A DNA stretch of 56,878 nt from NCBI GenBank assembly GCA_919902495.1, contig CAKKRC010000043.1, positions 1 to 56,878 on the forward strand. Direction: 5' to 3'. Under the pieces are notes generated by a model that was not told the origin of the DNA, did no database searches, and worked only from the letters and a program-made list of their open reading frames with translations. Each line of letters begins with the position of its first letter. Position 1 is the first letter of the stretch. The translations under genes were made by a program, and so were the position numbers. Positions 16,681 through 24,789 of this stretch are shown one piece after another. The stretch is from Nitrospiria bacterium. Lineage in GTDB: Bacteria > Nitrospirota > UBA9217.

Positions 16681-17010
16681 GTTATACCTCCTTTGAGAAT
16701 AACGGATATTTAGATTAGATATCAGTACTTTCATATTTCATTGTGTACGATCTCGATAGTAGAGGTTTCACCTCCCTCATCAATGATTGAAGATGTTCAC
16801 CTGTTCAGAATTCCATAGGAGCCTGGATAAGTCAAGGTACTTTTCACTTTGATGCCGTTCCGACCAAGTAGATCATCACCTGATGACAACGACGTGCTGA
16901 GGTAGAGAATCGAATATACCCGAGACAATCGATATTGTCAAGGTAATCAACGGGATACCGCTGCCTGGAAAACATGAGCCTCCTGACAGGATTTCGTGAG
17001 GTCAATGCGA
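16681..17010. other. Intergenic region, long leader of the envelope cluster
   Basis: The region holds the promoter at 16913-16941 and a leader of about 225 bases for the gene at 15826. A small hairpin, GAGGT-GAA-ACCTC, lies at 16762-16774. I see no match to a cobalamin or GEMM-type riboswitch. No ORF with a ribosome site is seen. Confidence 0.5.
16913..16941 (-). promoter_or_regulatory. Sigma-70 promoter of the envelope cluster
   Basis: TTGACA at 16936-16941 and TATATT at 16913-16918 are 17 bases apart. Confidence 0.72.
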
Positions 17011-17544
17011 TCAGAAATCTATGCCTTTCTGGGCGGGAATGCCGTCTTCATCATAAGGGTGTTTAACCAGCCGCATCTCCGTGACTAGATCGGCCATCGC
17101 GATCAGTTCATCATGCGCATCGCGGCCGGTCAGGACCACATGCAGGTTCTTCGGTTTTTTTCTGAGCAGATCAAGGACCCTGGTGATATCAAGGAGCCCC
17201 AGCTTGACGGCGACGTTGATTTCGTCAAGAATGACCACATCCCAGTATCCGGAGAGGACCCGTTGCTGCGCCAGGATAAAAGCGTTCTCTGCCGCCTGTT
17301 TATGTTCCGGGAGCGGGACCGTATGCCCCGGGATGTTCACAAATCCCTTTCCCGTCGTTATCAGTTCGAACTCAGGTTTCAGGCGCTCAGCGGCGCGCTC
17401 CTCACCGCTGTCCGTGGGGCTTTTTACGAACTGCACCATGGACACGTACAAAGCATGTCCGCTGGCACGCAGGGCGAGCCCCAGAGCAGCGCTCGTTTTC
17501 CCTTTCCCGTCCCCGGTATAGACTATGATCAGGCCTTTCCGCAT
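17011..17544 (-). CDS. cobO: Cob(I)alamin adenosyltransferase, CobO/BtuR type
   Basis: The start is ATG 17544, which overlaps the sodB stop (ATGA). The 177-residue ATP-binding protein has the P-loop GDGKGKTS at residues 11-18, VILDEIN at about 104-110 and the LTGRDAHDELI motif near 145. It transfers the adenosyl group of ATP to Co(I) corrinoids, making adenosylcobalamin. No other cobalamin gene is in the window, and the coupling to sodB is odd. No Shine-Dalgarno sequence is seen, in keeping with translational coupling. Confidence 0.93.
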   Translation of the reverse strand: MRKGLIIVYTGDGKGKTSAALGLALRASGHALYVSMVQFVKSPTDSGEERAAERLKPEFELITTGKGFVNIPGHTVPLPEHKQAAENAFILAQQRVLSGYWDVVILDEINVAVKLGLLDITRVLDLLRKKPKNLHVVLTGRDAHDELIAMADLVTEMRLVKHPYDEDGIPAQKGIDF

Positions 17545-18122
17545 CACGTAAGTCTGGATGCCGCGACCTGCCAGTTGATATTTGCGAAGAAAGCCTCGAT
17601 ATAATCGGCCCGTTTCAACTGATAATCGGTGAAATAGGCATGTTCGAAAACATCCATGATAAGGATCGGCGAACACCCTGCAAGGTGTGCCACGTCATGT
17701 TCATTGATCCACGAATTGAAAAGGCGGTCCCCCACGGCATCATGATACAGCACCACCCATCCGATGCCCCGCATCGTGCCGCAGGCCTTGAAATCCTTTT
17801 CCCAGAGTTCCACCCCTCCAAAGTCCTTCTCCATCTTTCCCGCCAGCTTTCCCGCCTTGTCGATGCCGCCGGAACCCTTGAGGTTCTCAAAATAAAGTTC
17901 GTGAAGCCTCATCCCGTTGAACTCCCAACCAAAGCGACGTTTCAGCTCCGCGAACTCAGGGGTTCCCGTTTTCACATCTTTCAGCATTTGCGCCAGCGTA
18001 TCCGCCACCTTGTTCGTGTTCGTTACGTACCCCTGATACAAGGTGAAATGGTTCTTGAGGAGCGTATCGCTGAATCCTTTCAGACCGATCAATGAACTGT
18101 AGTCCTTGGCATTGTACGGCAT
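17544..18122 (-). CDS. sodB: Superoxide dismutase, Fe/Mn type
   Basis: The 192-residue cytoplasmic enzyme turns superoxide into oxygen and hydrogen peroxide. The metal ligands are visible as H25, H74, D157 (in LIMDVFEHAYF) and H161. No signal peptide is present. The metal, iron or manganese, cannot be told safely by eye. GGAGGG lies close before the ATG. A promoter lies at 18176-18204. The stop overlaps the cobO start by four bases. Confidence 0.95.
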   Translation of the reverse strand: MPYNAKDYSSLIGLKGFSDTLLKNHFTLYQGYVTNTNKVADTLAQMLKDVKTGTPEFAELKRRFGWEFNGMRLHELYFENLKGSGGIDKAGKLAGKMEKDFGGVELWEKDFKACGTMRGIGWVVLYHDAVGDRLFNSWINEHDVAHLAGCSPILIMDVFEHAYFTDYQLKRADYIEAFFANINWQVAASRLT

Positions 18123-18175
18123 ATGACCCTCCTGTTTCTCGCTTTATGAAATTGTTTGTGTTCGCGCGTGAGTTA

Positions 18176-18204
18176 ATAATAGCATCTACTCCGACAAATC
18201 TCAA
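18176..18204 (-). promoter_or_regulatory. Sigma-70 promoter of sodB-cobO
   Basis: TTGAGA at 18199-18204 and TATTAT at 18176-18181 are 17 bases apart, with a leader of about 50 bases. Confidence 0.7.
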
Positions 18205-18255
18205 GGCATCTCTTGTGCGATCCTGCATCTTGAGCACTACCGCATGTTCACCATT

Positions 18256-18284
18256 TTGCTTTTCATGCATCAACATTGTATAAT
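18256..18284 (+). promoter_or_regulatory. Sigma-70 promoter touching the PBP1A start
   Basis: TTGCTT at 18256-18261 and TATAAT at 18279-18284 are 17 bases apart. The -10 box ends seven bases before the ATG at 18292, predicting a leaderless mRNA. Confidence 0.65.
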
Positions 18285-18291
18285 GGACCGC

Positions 18292-20301
18292 ATGACAGGC
18301 AGGACGATCATAATATATGCGGCACTCCTCCTCGCGACGGTCCTGATCGGCAGCTCTGTAGGGTTCATTCTTTATTCGGCCTGGGACCTTCCCGAGGTTC
18401 AGGCGCTCGAAAGCTATAAACCGAGCATCACCAGCCGCGTCTACTCGGACACAAATCAGCTTCTTGCTGAATTCTTTGTTGAGAACCGCACGCCCGTGGT
18501 CCTCACCGACGTCCCCGAAGCGCTGATCAAGGCGCTGGTCGCGACCGAAGACACCCGGTTCTATTCCCATCGCGGCCTTGACTACCGCGGTATTGCACGT
18601 GCCCTGTACAGGAACGTCCGCGCTCGCAGGATTTTGGAGGGCGGCAGTACGCTGACCCAGCAGCTCGCGAAAGTCCTTTTCCTCACTCCCGAACGAAGTT
18701 ATCTGCGGAAGATCAAGGAAATGGCACTTGCGCTCAAGATCGAGCAGCGGTACACCAAACAGGAGATCATGACCCTCTACCTGAACCAGATCTATTTCGG
18801 CAGCGGGGCATACGGCGTGGAGGCCGCTGCGCAAACCTACTTCGGCAAGCAGGCAAAGGAGCTGTCCCTGGCCGAATGCGCGCTCCTCGCGGGCATACCT
18901 CGCGCTCCCAAGTATTATTCGCCCTTCAAATCGCGCGAAAGCGCTTTCAGCAGGCGGGCGCATGTTCTCAATCGTCTGGTCGCAACGGGGACCATCACGG
19001 GAGATCAGGCCAGGGAAGCGTCCCGCGTTCCCCTTCCCGTCCAGCAGACCGTCCAGCACAAGGGGCCCTCGCCCGCACCTTACTTCGTCGAGTATATCCG
19101 CCAGAAGGTCGAGGAGCGTTTCGGTTCCAGCATCCTCTATTCCGGAGGACTGAACATCTACACCAGCATCAATACTACTCTCCAAGGTCACGCTGAACTG
19201 GCCCTGATCACCGGTTTGGCCAAGCTAGAACCAAAGCTGGACCGGAGGCACAGACACCTGCAGCCGCTCCAGGCGGCCATAATTGTCCTGGACCCCGCCA
19301 CGAGCCATATCCTCGCCATGGTGGGAGGACGCGATTTCAGCAAGAGCCAGTTCAACCGGGCATGGCAGGCACTGCGCCAGCCGGGATCTGCTTTTAAGCC
19401 CATTGTGTATGCCACGGCGGTCGAGCGTGGATTCAGCGCGACAGACATCCTGAGCGACACCCCACTGAGCATCAAGATCGATCCGAAGAAGACCTGGACC
19501 CCGGAAAACTTCACGCGAACGTATCAGGGCGACGTGACACTTCGCAAGGCACTGGCGCAATCCCTCAATATTCCCACGGTCCGTCTGATCTCCAAGATCG
19601 GGATCGAAGAGACCATCCGTTATGCCCGCGCGCTGGGCATAAAAAGCCCGCTGAAGGCCGTCTTTCCGCTTGCGCTGGGAAGTTCTGACGTTACGCTCCT
19701 GGAGCTCACCTCGGCGTATTCCGTGTTCGCGAACGGCGGCGTCAGGCTCGACCCGGTCGCCATCCTCTCGATCACCGACAGCAGCGGACGGGTGCTCTCA
19801 AGCAGTTATCCACTGCCCGTACAGGCGATGAAGCCGGAAACCGCCTATATCGTCACCAATATGCTCAAAGGAGTCATTGAGCGTGGTACCGGCTGGAAAG
19901 CGCGGGAGCTCGGCAGGCCGGTTGCCGGCAAGACCGGGACGACGAACGACTATCGGGACGCCTGGTTCATCGGTTATACACCATCCCTCGTCGCGGGTGT
20001 ATGGGTAGGTTTTGATGACCAGCGAAGTCTGGGCCCCAAAGCAACGGGCTCCCGTGCCGCACTGCCTGTCTGGCTCGATTTTATGAAGCAAGCCCATCAG
20101 AACCAGGAACCCACGGACTTTAGCATACCGAACGGCATCCTTTTTAAGAACGTCGATCCCCGTACAGGCCTCTTGAGCACCGAGCACTGCAAACTATCGC
20201 TCCGCGAGGCATTCCTCCCCGGGACCGAACCGCGCAGATTCTGCGAAGAAACGTTGCCCGCCGAGGAGGAAATAACGATCCAGGATGAAGCCCCTGAATA
20301 A
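18292..20301 (+). CDS. mrcA: Class A penicillin-binding protein 1A
   Basis: The 669-residue inner-membrane enzyme polymerises and crosslinks peptidoglycan. A membrane anchor lies at about residues 5-28. The GT51 glycosyltransferase domain (about 50-225) has the catalytic E86 in ATEDTRFY and the GGSTLTQQL motif at 118-126. The transpeptidase domain (about 325-620) has SxxK at S366-K369, an SLN motif and KTGTT. No Shine-Dalgarno sequence precedes ATG 18283 or ATG 18292; I chose 18292 because the promoter points to it. It is monocistronic in appearance. Confidence 0.94.
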   Translation: MTGRTIIIYAALLLATVLIGSSVGFILYSAWDLPEVQALESYKPSITSRVYSDTNQLLAEFFVENRTPVVLTDVPEALIKALVATEDTRFYSHRGLDYRGIARALYRNVRARRILEGGSTLTQQLAKVLFLTPERSYLRKIKEMALALKIEQRYTKQEIMTLYLNQIYFGSGAYGVEAAAQTYFGKQAKELSLAECALLAGIPRAPKYYSPFKSRESAFSRRAHVLNRLVATGTITGDQAREASRVPLPVQQTVQHKGPSPAPYFVEYIRQKVEERFGSSILYSGGLNIYTSINTTLQGHAELALITGLAKLEPKLDRRHRHLQPLQAAIIVLDPATSHILAMVGGRDFSKSQFNRAWQALRQPGSAFKPIVYATAVERGFSATDILSDTPLSIKIDPKKTWTPENFTRTYQGDVTLRKALAQSLNIPTVRLISKIGIEETIRYARALGIKSPLKAVFPLALGSSDVTLLELTSAYSVFANGGVRLDPVAILSITDSSGRVLSSSYPLPVQAMKPETAYIVTNMLKGVIERGTGWKARELGRPVAGKTGTTNDYRDAWFIGYTPSLVAGVWVGFDDQRSLGPKATGSRAALPVWLDFMKQAHQNQEPTDFSIPNGILFKNVDPRTGLLSTEHCKLSLREAFLPGTEPRRFCEETLPAEEEITIQDEAPE

Positions 20302-20311
20302 TAAGATTTAT

Positions 20312-20340
20312 TTGACAAGAACTCGAATATTTGTTACTCT
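20312..20340 (+). promoter_or_regulatory. Sigma-70 promoter touching the GGDEF gene start
   Basis: TTGACA at 20312-20317 and TACTCT at 20335-20340 are 17 bases apart. Six bases separate the -10 box from the GTG start, predicting a leaderless mRNA. Confidence 0.7.
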
Positions 20341-20346
20341 TTACCC

Positions 20347-21750
20347 GTGAACTTTAGAATCTCCAGGCTTACCGATTTCATCCCGTCAGCACTCCTCGAA
20401 AAACTTATCCCGAAGGAGCTTTTTGCCAGGCTGGACATTGCGAGCAAAATGCTGCTCGGCTATATGATCCTGGTGCTGCTGACAATGGTGGTGATCATCT
20501 ACGCGCTGGTAAGTCTCCAGCGCCTCAACAGCCTCAATAGCAGGATCGTGACGGTCGATGTCCCCGTCCAGGCTACGGCGGAGAAGATGCGCGAAGCGAT
20601 CATAGGCCAGGACAACTACGAAAAACGGTACATCATCCTGAACAGTCCGGATATGCGCACCCTCTTCTATAAGCGCGGCGAAGAGTTCCAGCAAGGGATG
20701 GATGTTTTGCAGAAACTGCCGGATAACCGCCATCTCGCGCTTGCGCAGATCATCGTTCTGTATCAAGAGTATAATGATCTCTTTGCAAAGGAAGTAAAAA
20801 TGATGAGGTCCGGCAATCGAGAGGGAGCGTCCCGCATATCGAACGGGCTAATCAAGAAAAAGTCCGAAAAGATCACGGAAATACTCCTCCAGATGTCGGC
20901 CTCGGCAAATAAGGCGCGCGACGATAAAATGCAGCGGATCAGCTTCATTGGAAAATCAGCGTTTTGGATGACCTCCCTGTTGTCCATCCTGAGCGTGATA
21001 CTTGGCGTCATCGGCAGCCTGGTAGTGACCTACCATATTTCATCGTCCATCAAGAAACTGAGCGTCGCCACGGGGCAGATCGCCGTGGGGAACTTTGATT
21101 ACGATCCGCAGATCAAGAGCAATGACGAGATCGGGGCGCTGGCGACGGCATTCGTTGAGATGGGCAAGCGTCTGAGGAAACTTGAGGAAATGTATCTCGA
21201 TGCAAGTCCCCTTACCCGCCTCCCAGGAGGGATCGCCATCGAGAATGTCATGAAAAAACGCCTGGAAACGAGACAACCGTTAGCTTTTTGCATGCTCGAT
21301 CTGGACAATTTCAAGTCCTACAATGACCGGTATGGATACGCACAGGGAAGCGAACTGCTCAAAGAGACGGCGCAGATCATCGAAAGCGCTCTGAAGGTAA
21401 AAGGGAGTCCCGACGACTTTATCGGCCATATCGGCGGTGATGACTTTGTGGTGATCACGGTGCCTGACCGTATGAGGGTCCTCGGTGAGGAGATCATCGC
21501 CCGATTCGATCGCCGCATCCCCGATTTCTACGATGAAACGGACAAAAAAAATGGATATATCATGGGAAAGTCGCGCCAGGGCGTCGAGATGAAGTTTCCC
21601 CTGATAACGATATCCATCGCGATCGTGACGAATGAACTCCGCGCCATATCCAGCCCACTGGAGGCATCGGAGATCGCTGCCGAGCTCAAGGACTACGCCA
21701 AGACAATTCCCAAGAGCGTCTTTGTCATCGACAAGCGGAGAAACGTATGA
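20347..21750 (+). CDS. Membrane HAMP-GGDEF cyclase, Hypr-like (probable cGAMP or c-di-GMP synthase)
   Basis: The 467-residue protein has membrane segments at about 36-57 and 206-228 that enclose a periplasmic sensor of about 145 residues. HAMP follows (about 229-282), then a GGDEF domain (about 287-440) with a GGDDF signature at 363-367 and no RxxD inhibitory site before it. N326, which should contact guanine, is kept. The usual Asp of the GHxxGD motif is S335 (in YAQGSELL). Serine at this place marks Hypr enzymes such as Geobacter GacA, which make 3',3'-cGAMP. The GTG start fits the leaderless promoter; no Shine-Dalgarno sequence is seen. It overlaps the next gene by four bases. Confidence 0.88.
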   Translation: MNFRISRLTDFIPSALLEKLIPKELFARLDIASKMLLGYMILVLLTMVVIIYALVSLQRLNSLNSRIVTVDVPVQATAEKMREAIIGQDNYEKRYIILNSPDMRTLFYKRGEEFQQGMDVLQKLPDNRHLALAQIIVLYQEYNDLFAKEVKMMRSGNREGASRISNGLIKKKSEKITEILLQMSASANKARDDKMQRISFIGKSAFWMTSLLSILSVILGVIGSLVVTYHISSSIKKLSVATGQIAVGNFDYDPQIKSNDEIGALATAFVEMGKRLRKLEEMYLDASPLTRLPGGIAIENVMKKRLETRQPLAFCMLDLDNFKSYNDRYGYAQGSELLKETAQIIESALKVKGSPDDFIGHIGGDDFVVITVPDRMRVLGEEIIARFDRRIPDFYDETDKKNGYIMGKSRQGVEMKFPLITISIAIVTNELRAISSPLEASEIAAELKDYAKTIPKSVFVIDKRRNV

Positions 21751-22208
21751 TGCGTTATTTGTCCATGCTCATGTTCATTGCATTTCTTGCCGGTGGTTGT
21801 GCCGGTTTGTTTCCCAGTGGCCAGGATGATCTGACGGCCCCGGGGGTAATGAGTGCTGAAGCGAAAAAAATGCTGAATGAATACAAATACCCGGAAGCCG
21901 TAGCGGCATACCAGAAGATCATCCAGGCATATCCAAACTCGGAGTGGGCGGCGAACGCGATCTTCAACATTGCAACGGCCTTCGTTTCCGTGCAAAACCC
22001 CCAAAAGGACTATGCTCAGGCCCTGACACACTTCGAAGATTTCCTCTATCAGTATCCTCAACACGAGCGTGCAGCAGACGCCAAGAACTGGCGCCAGGCC
22101 ATCAAGGTGGTCCTCGATGCGAAGAAGGAGAACGAACGTCTCCTCAAGAACATCGAACAGTTGAAACAGCTGGATATGAGGCAGGAACAGAAGCGGCTGG
22201 GTAAATAG
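21747..22208 (+). CDS. Small lipoprotein with TPR/BamD-like repeats
   Basis: The start ATG overlaps the GGDEF stop (ATGA), which implies translational coupling. The 153-residue protein has a lipobox AGGC, acylated at C18. Two TPR-like units lie at about 45-75 (YPEAVAAYQKIIQAYPNSEWA) and 85-115 (YAQALTHFEDFLYQYPQHERA). A charged coiled-coil tail follows at about 120-153. It resembles the repeat part of BamD or YbgF without being either. The coupling suggests it works with the cyclase, perhaps on its periplasmic sensor. Confidence 0.82.
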   Translation: MMRYLSMLMFIAFLAGGCAGLFPSGQDDLTAPGVMSAEAKKMLNEYKYPEAVAAYQKIIQAYPNSEWAANAIFNIATAFVSVQNPQKDYAQALTHFEDFLYQYPQHERAADAKNWRQAIKVVLDAKKENERLLKNIEQLKQLDMRQEQKRLGK

Positions 22209-22211
22209 CGG

Positions 22212-23081
22212 TTACTTCTTCCGGTGAGGCATCAACTCGCGTTCGGTAGTGCTTTTTACGGAGCCCGATGGATCGAGGTAGAATGTTCCTCCGTACGGGT
22301 CTTCTGGTACTTTCTGAATAATCCCCTTTGCAACTAATGCTTCAAAGCTATGCGGCTTGACGTGATAACGCTTTTGGTAGTGCGCCACCGCCTGTTCCAA
22401 CAGCAGGATCCCGCGAAGTGCCTCGATCCTTTTCCTGAAACGCTGCTTTGACAGGTCATCATCCGTTCTTTGCAGCATTTCCTCAAGGAACTGGATCGAC
22501 GTCTCGGTCTTTTTTTCCTTGAACGCAAGCTTCGATGCTATGCTGGCAAGCATGGGGTCGGCATCCGGTCTTCGTGATGCCTCCATGAGGAACTCAGCCG
22601 CTTTTTCGTTCTCCTGCAGAAAAAAGAAATAGTTAAAACCCGTAAAGAACGGCAGCATCCAGTCCCACGTGCGATGCCTGCTTCCCTTTGCCAGGAGGTC
22701 GTTCGCCTCCCGGATCATGCCGGCCTCCCAGGTGAAGACCGCGTTCCCGAACAGATAGGGGTCAAGAAAGTACGGGTCGAGGTCCGCAGAGGCGGACAGT
22801 GTTTTATCGAGCCATTGCCACTCCCACTCTTTCAACCTCGGCCGTTCCTCCCGGTTCAAGGTCCCGCCATAAAAAGCGATCGAATCAAGGAACAAGACAT
22901 CGGAAACAAGGCCCTTGAATTCAAGGGCTGCTATCTTCAAAAGAGCCGACGGGAGGACGATTGCGCTTCCTTCCCCCCGGGGAAGCTGTTTCCGTGCCTC
23001 CGTCGATCTGCCAAGGGCGATCACATGAAGGGACGCGAGGATGAGCAGGAATGCTGCGATGGCGATGGTCCTTCGTATCAC
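22212..23081 (-). CDS. Membrane-anchored helical-repeat protein with pseudopilin-like C terminus
   Basis: The start is GTG 23081, overlapping the permease stop (GTGA), with GGAG five bases upstream. The 289-residue protein has one N-terminal membrane segment at about 4-23. A helical TPR-like body follows (about 50-215). The last 65 residues, with YHVKPHSFEALVAKGII, then PEDPYGGTFYLDPSG, resemble the C-terminal domain of GspG-type pseudopilins, but the protein has no pilin N terminus. It is co-transcribed with the ABC exporter. I do not recognise a named family. Confidence 0.75.
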   Translation of the reverse strand: MIRRTIAIAAFLLILASLHVIALGRSTEARKQLPRGEGSAIVLPSALLKIAALEFKGLVSDVLFLDSIAFYGGTLNREERPRLKEWEWQWLDKTLSASADLDPYFLDPYLFGNAVFTWEAGMIREANDLLAKGSRHRTWDWMLPFFTGFNYFFFLQENEKAAEFLMEASRRPDADPMLASIASKLAFKEKKTETSIQFLEEMLQRTDDDLSKQRFRKRIEALRGILLLEQAVAHYQKRYHVKPHSFEALVAKGIIQKVPEDPYGGTFYLDPSGSVKSTTERELMPHRKK

Positions 23082-23893
23082 GGAAACTCCTTCTTCCGGA
23101 AGATGATCGCGGCCAGCGTGATCGATATGACTATGTAGACAAGACCATACAGGACGGTCCACAGAATGAAGGACGGAGATACGGCAAGGGCGTGGGCTGC
23201 CTGCAGTTTGATATCGAAGAGGGACAGATTGGGAAAGAGATAATAGGCCGCCGTCACCACTTTGACGGTCACCGGCGACACGCTGAAACCGATCTCATAG
23301 GACGGCGCTTCCAGCAGTGACTTGACGCCGCTCAGCGACTGGCCGATGATATAGGTGATGATGGTCAGGACCAGCGTAATGAACGACGAGGAAGTAAACG
23401 AGGCAAAAAGAAAACTGATCGCCGAGAGCACGATGAGCATGAGCACGGTCAAACCATCCGCAAGGATGATGGTCTGCCAGGAAAACCGCGTGAAATAGCC
23501 TGCGTGTATGTTCTTGAGCATAACGATCGCGGTGATCGCCAGCAAGCTTAATATCGACATCGTCACCGTGATGAGCAGGATCATTCCAAGGAATTTTCCA
23601 ATGATATACTGGGACCGGGATATGGGTCGCGACAGAACGGTGTAGATCGTTCGCTTGTCCAGGTCCTTTGCCATGAGGTTGATCCCCACGAAAAGGACGA
23701 TGAGCAGGCCGGCGAATGAGATCGTGGAAAGCGCCATATCAACGGCAACTTTCCCCACCTCGCGGGGGACCATGGTTGCGACCAGGGCTGTTGCTCCGAA
23801 CAGCATCAATGCAACGAGCGTGATCCCGTAAATGGCCCTGTTCCTGATGCCTTCTTTGAAGGTGATGAGCGCGATCGGCCAGAATGTTGTCAT
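23078..23893 (-). CDS. ABC-2 type transporter permease
   Basis: The 271-residue protein has about six membrane segments (near 18-40, 55-75, 100-128, 143-165, 168-190 and 240-262). The loop DLDKRTIYTVLSRPISRSQYIIGKF is typical of NosY-like and ABC-2 permeases. It pairs with the ATPase encoded just upstream, which it overlaps by four bases. The substrate is unknown. Confidence 0.9.
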   Translation of the reverse strand: MTTFWPIALITFKEGIRNRAIYGITLVALMLFGATALVATMVPREVGKVAVDMALSTISFAGLLIVLFVGINLMAKDLDKRTIYTVLSRPISRSQYIIGKFLGMILLITVTMSILSLLAITAIVMLKNIHAGYFTRFSWQTIILADGLTVLMLIVLSAISFLFASFTSSSFITLVLTIITYIIGQSLSGVKSLLEAPSYEIGFSVSPVTVKVVTAAYYLFPNLSLFDIKLQAAHALAVSPSFILWTVLYGLVYIVISITLAAIIFRKKEFP

Positions 23894-24633
23894 CCTGCGG
23901 TCCCTCCTTCCGCCAATGCAACTTCGCTCATGAACACATCCTCGAGGTTCTTCCCTCCGGAAAGCAGGTTCTGCAGCGTATCGACGCGCTTCAGCTTGCC
24001 GCCGATAATGATCCCTGCCCGGTCGCTGAACCGCTCTATGTCGTTCAAGATATGAGAAGAGAAGAACACCGTCTTCCCCTGCCCCTTCAGTTCGATAAGC
24101 AGATCGCCGACCATCTTGCGGCCGATCGGATCAAGCCCGCTCATGGGTTCGTCCAGAATGACAACGTCCGGGTCATGGATCAGCGCCATGGCCAATCCTG
24201 CCCGTTGGACCATTCCTTTTGAATAGGTCCTGAGCGGTCGTTTCCTGGCGTTCTGCAAATTGACCTGTTGTACGAGAAGATCTGATCGCTCACGGATGCT
24301 GTTCGAGTCCATTCCCGCTGTCCGTCCTCCGAACCACAGCAGTTCGTCGGTCGTCAGATAGTCGTAAAAATAAGGATTCTCAGGAAGATAGCCGACGATC
24401 CTTCGTGCCTCCGGGTCCCGAACGTCTTTGCCACCTATTTCCGCTTTCCCGCTGTTGGGAAAGATGAGGTTCATGAGGATCTTGATGGCCGTTGACTTCC
24501 CGGCGCCGTTCGGCCCGAGAAATCCGAACACTTCACCCTGCTTGATCTCAAGTTCAAGGTTCTCAAGGGCCTTGACGCACTTGCCGGTAATTCCTTCTTT
24601 GAATTCTTTTGATATGCCGTTGATAGTGATCAT
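23890..24633 (-). CDS. ABC transporter ATP-binding protein
   Basis: The 247-residue ATPase has Walker A GPNGAGKST at about residues 39-47, the signature TYSKGMVQR near 138, Walker B VVILDEPMSGLD near 158 and a switch histidine in SSHILND. Closest in type to CcmA/NosF-like and ABC-2 drug or polysaccharide exporters. It is the first gene of a three-gene operon. The promoter at 24704-24732 gives a leader of about 60-65 bases. No good Shine-Dalgarno sequence precedes the ATG. Confidence 0.93.
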   Translation of the reverse strand: MITINGISKEFKEGITGKCVKALENLELEIKQGEVFGFLGPNGAGKSTAIKILMNLIFPNSGKAEIGGKDVRDPEARRIVGYLPENPYFYDYLTTDELLWFGGRTAGMDSNSIRERSDLLVQQVNLQNARKRPLRTYSKGMVQRAGLAMALIHDPDVVILDEPMSGLDPIGRKMVGDLLIELKGQGKTVFFSSHILNDIERFSDRAGIIIGGKLKRVDTLQNLLSGGKNLEDVFMSEVALAEGGTAG

Positions 24634-24703
24634 ACGTTAATGGGGGATCGTGGTTTCAGAATTATCGAATGTATAAGGTCCTGCAGAATTATGAAACGCG
24701 TTA

Positions 24704-24732
24704 AGTATATCTGTTGCAAATGAGAGTGTCAA
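24704..24732 (-). promoter_or_regulatory. Sigma-70 promoter of the ABC exporter operon
   Basis: TTGACA at 24727-24732 and TATACT at 24704-24709 are 17 bases apart. The -35 box directly follows the T run of the pilA terminator. Confidence 0.75.
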
Positions 24733-24733
24733 G

Positions 24734-24757
24734 AAAAAGGCCGGGGATTACCCGGCC
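24734..24757 (-). terminator. Intrinsic terminator of pilA
   Basis: GGCCGGG and CCCGGCC form a stem followed on the minus strand by TTTTTC. It separates pilA from the downstream exporter operon. Confidence 0.85.
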
Positions 24758-24789
24758 TGTAGTATTACTATAGATAACGTTGCTGAAGG

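Noticed and set aside
16681-16912. Possible riboswitch in the long leader of the envelope cluster
   Set aside because: No GEMM, cobalamin or other known core motif could be found by eye; only a 5-bp hairpin is clear.
17956-19191. Long open frame of 411 codons on the minus strand
   Set aside because: It is antisense to PBP1A and sodB-flanking DNA; low-complexity shadow composition.
20347-21750. GGDEF enzyme as inactive because of GGDDF
   Set aside because: Asp for Glu in the signature is a mild change, and the metal-binding DLD and the Asn are kept, so an active enzyme is more likely.
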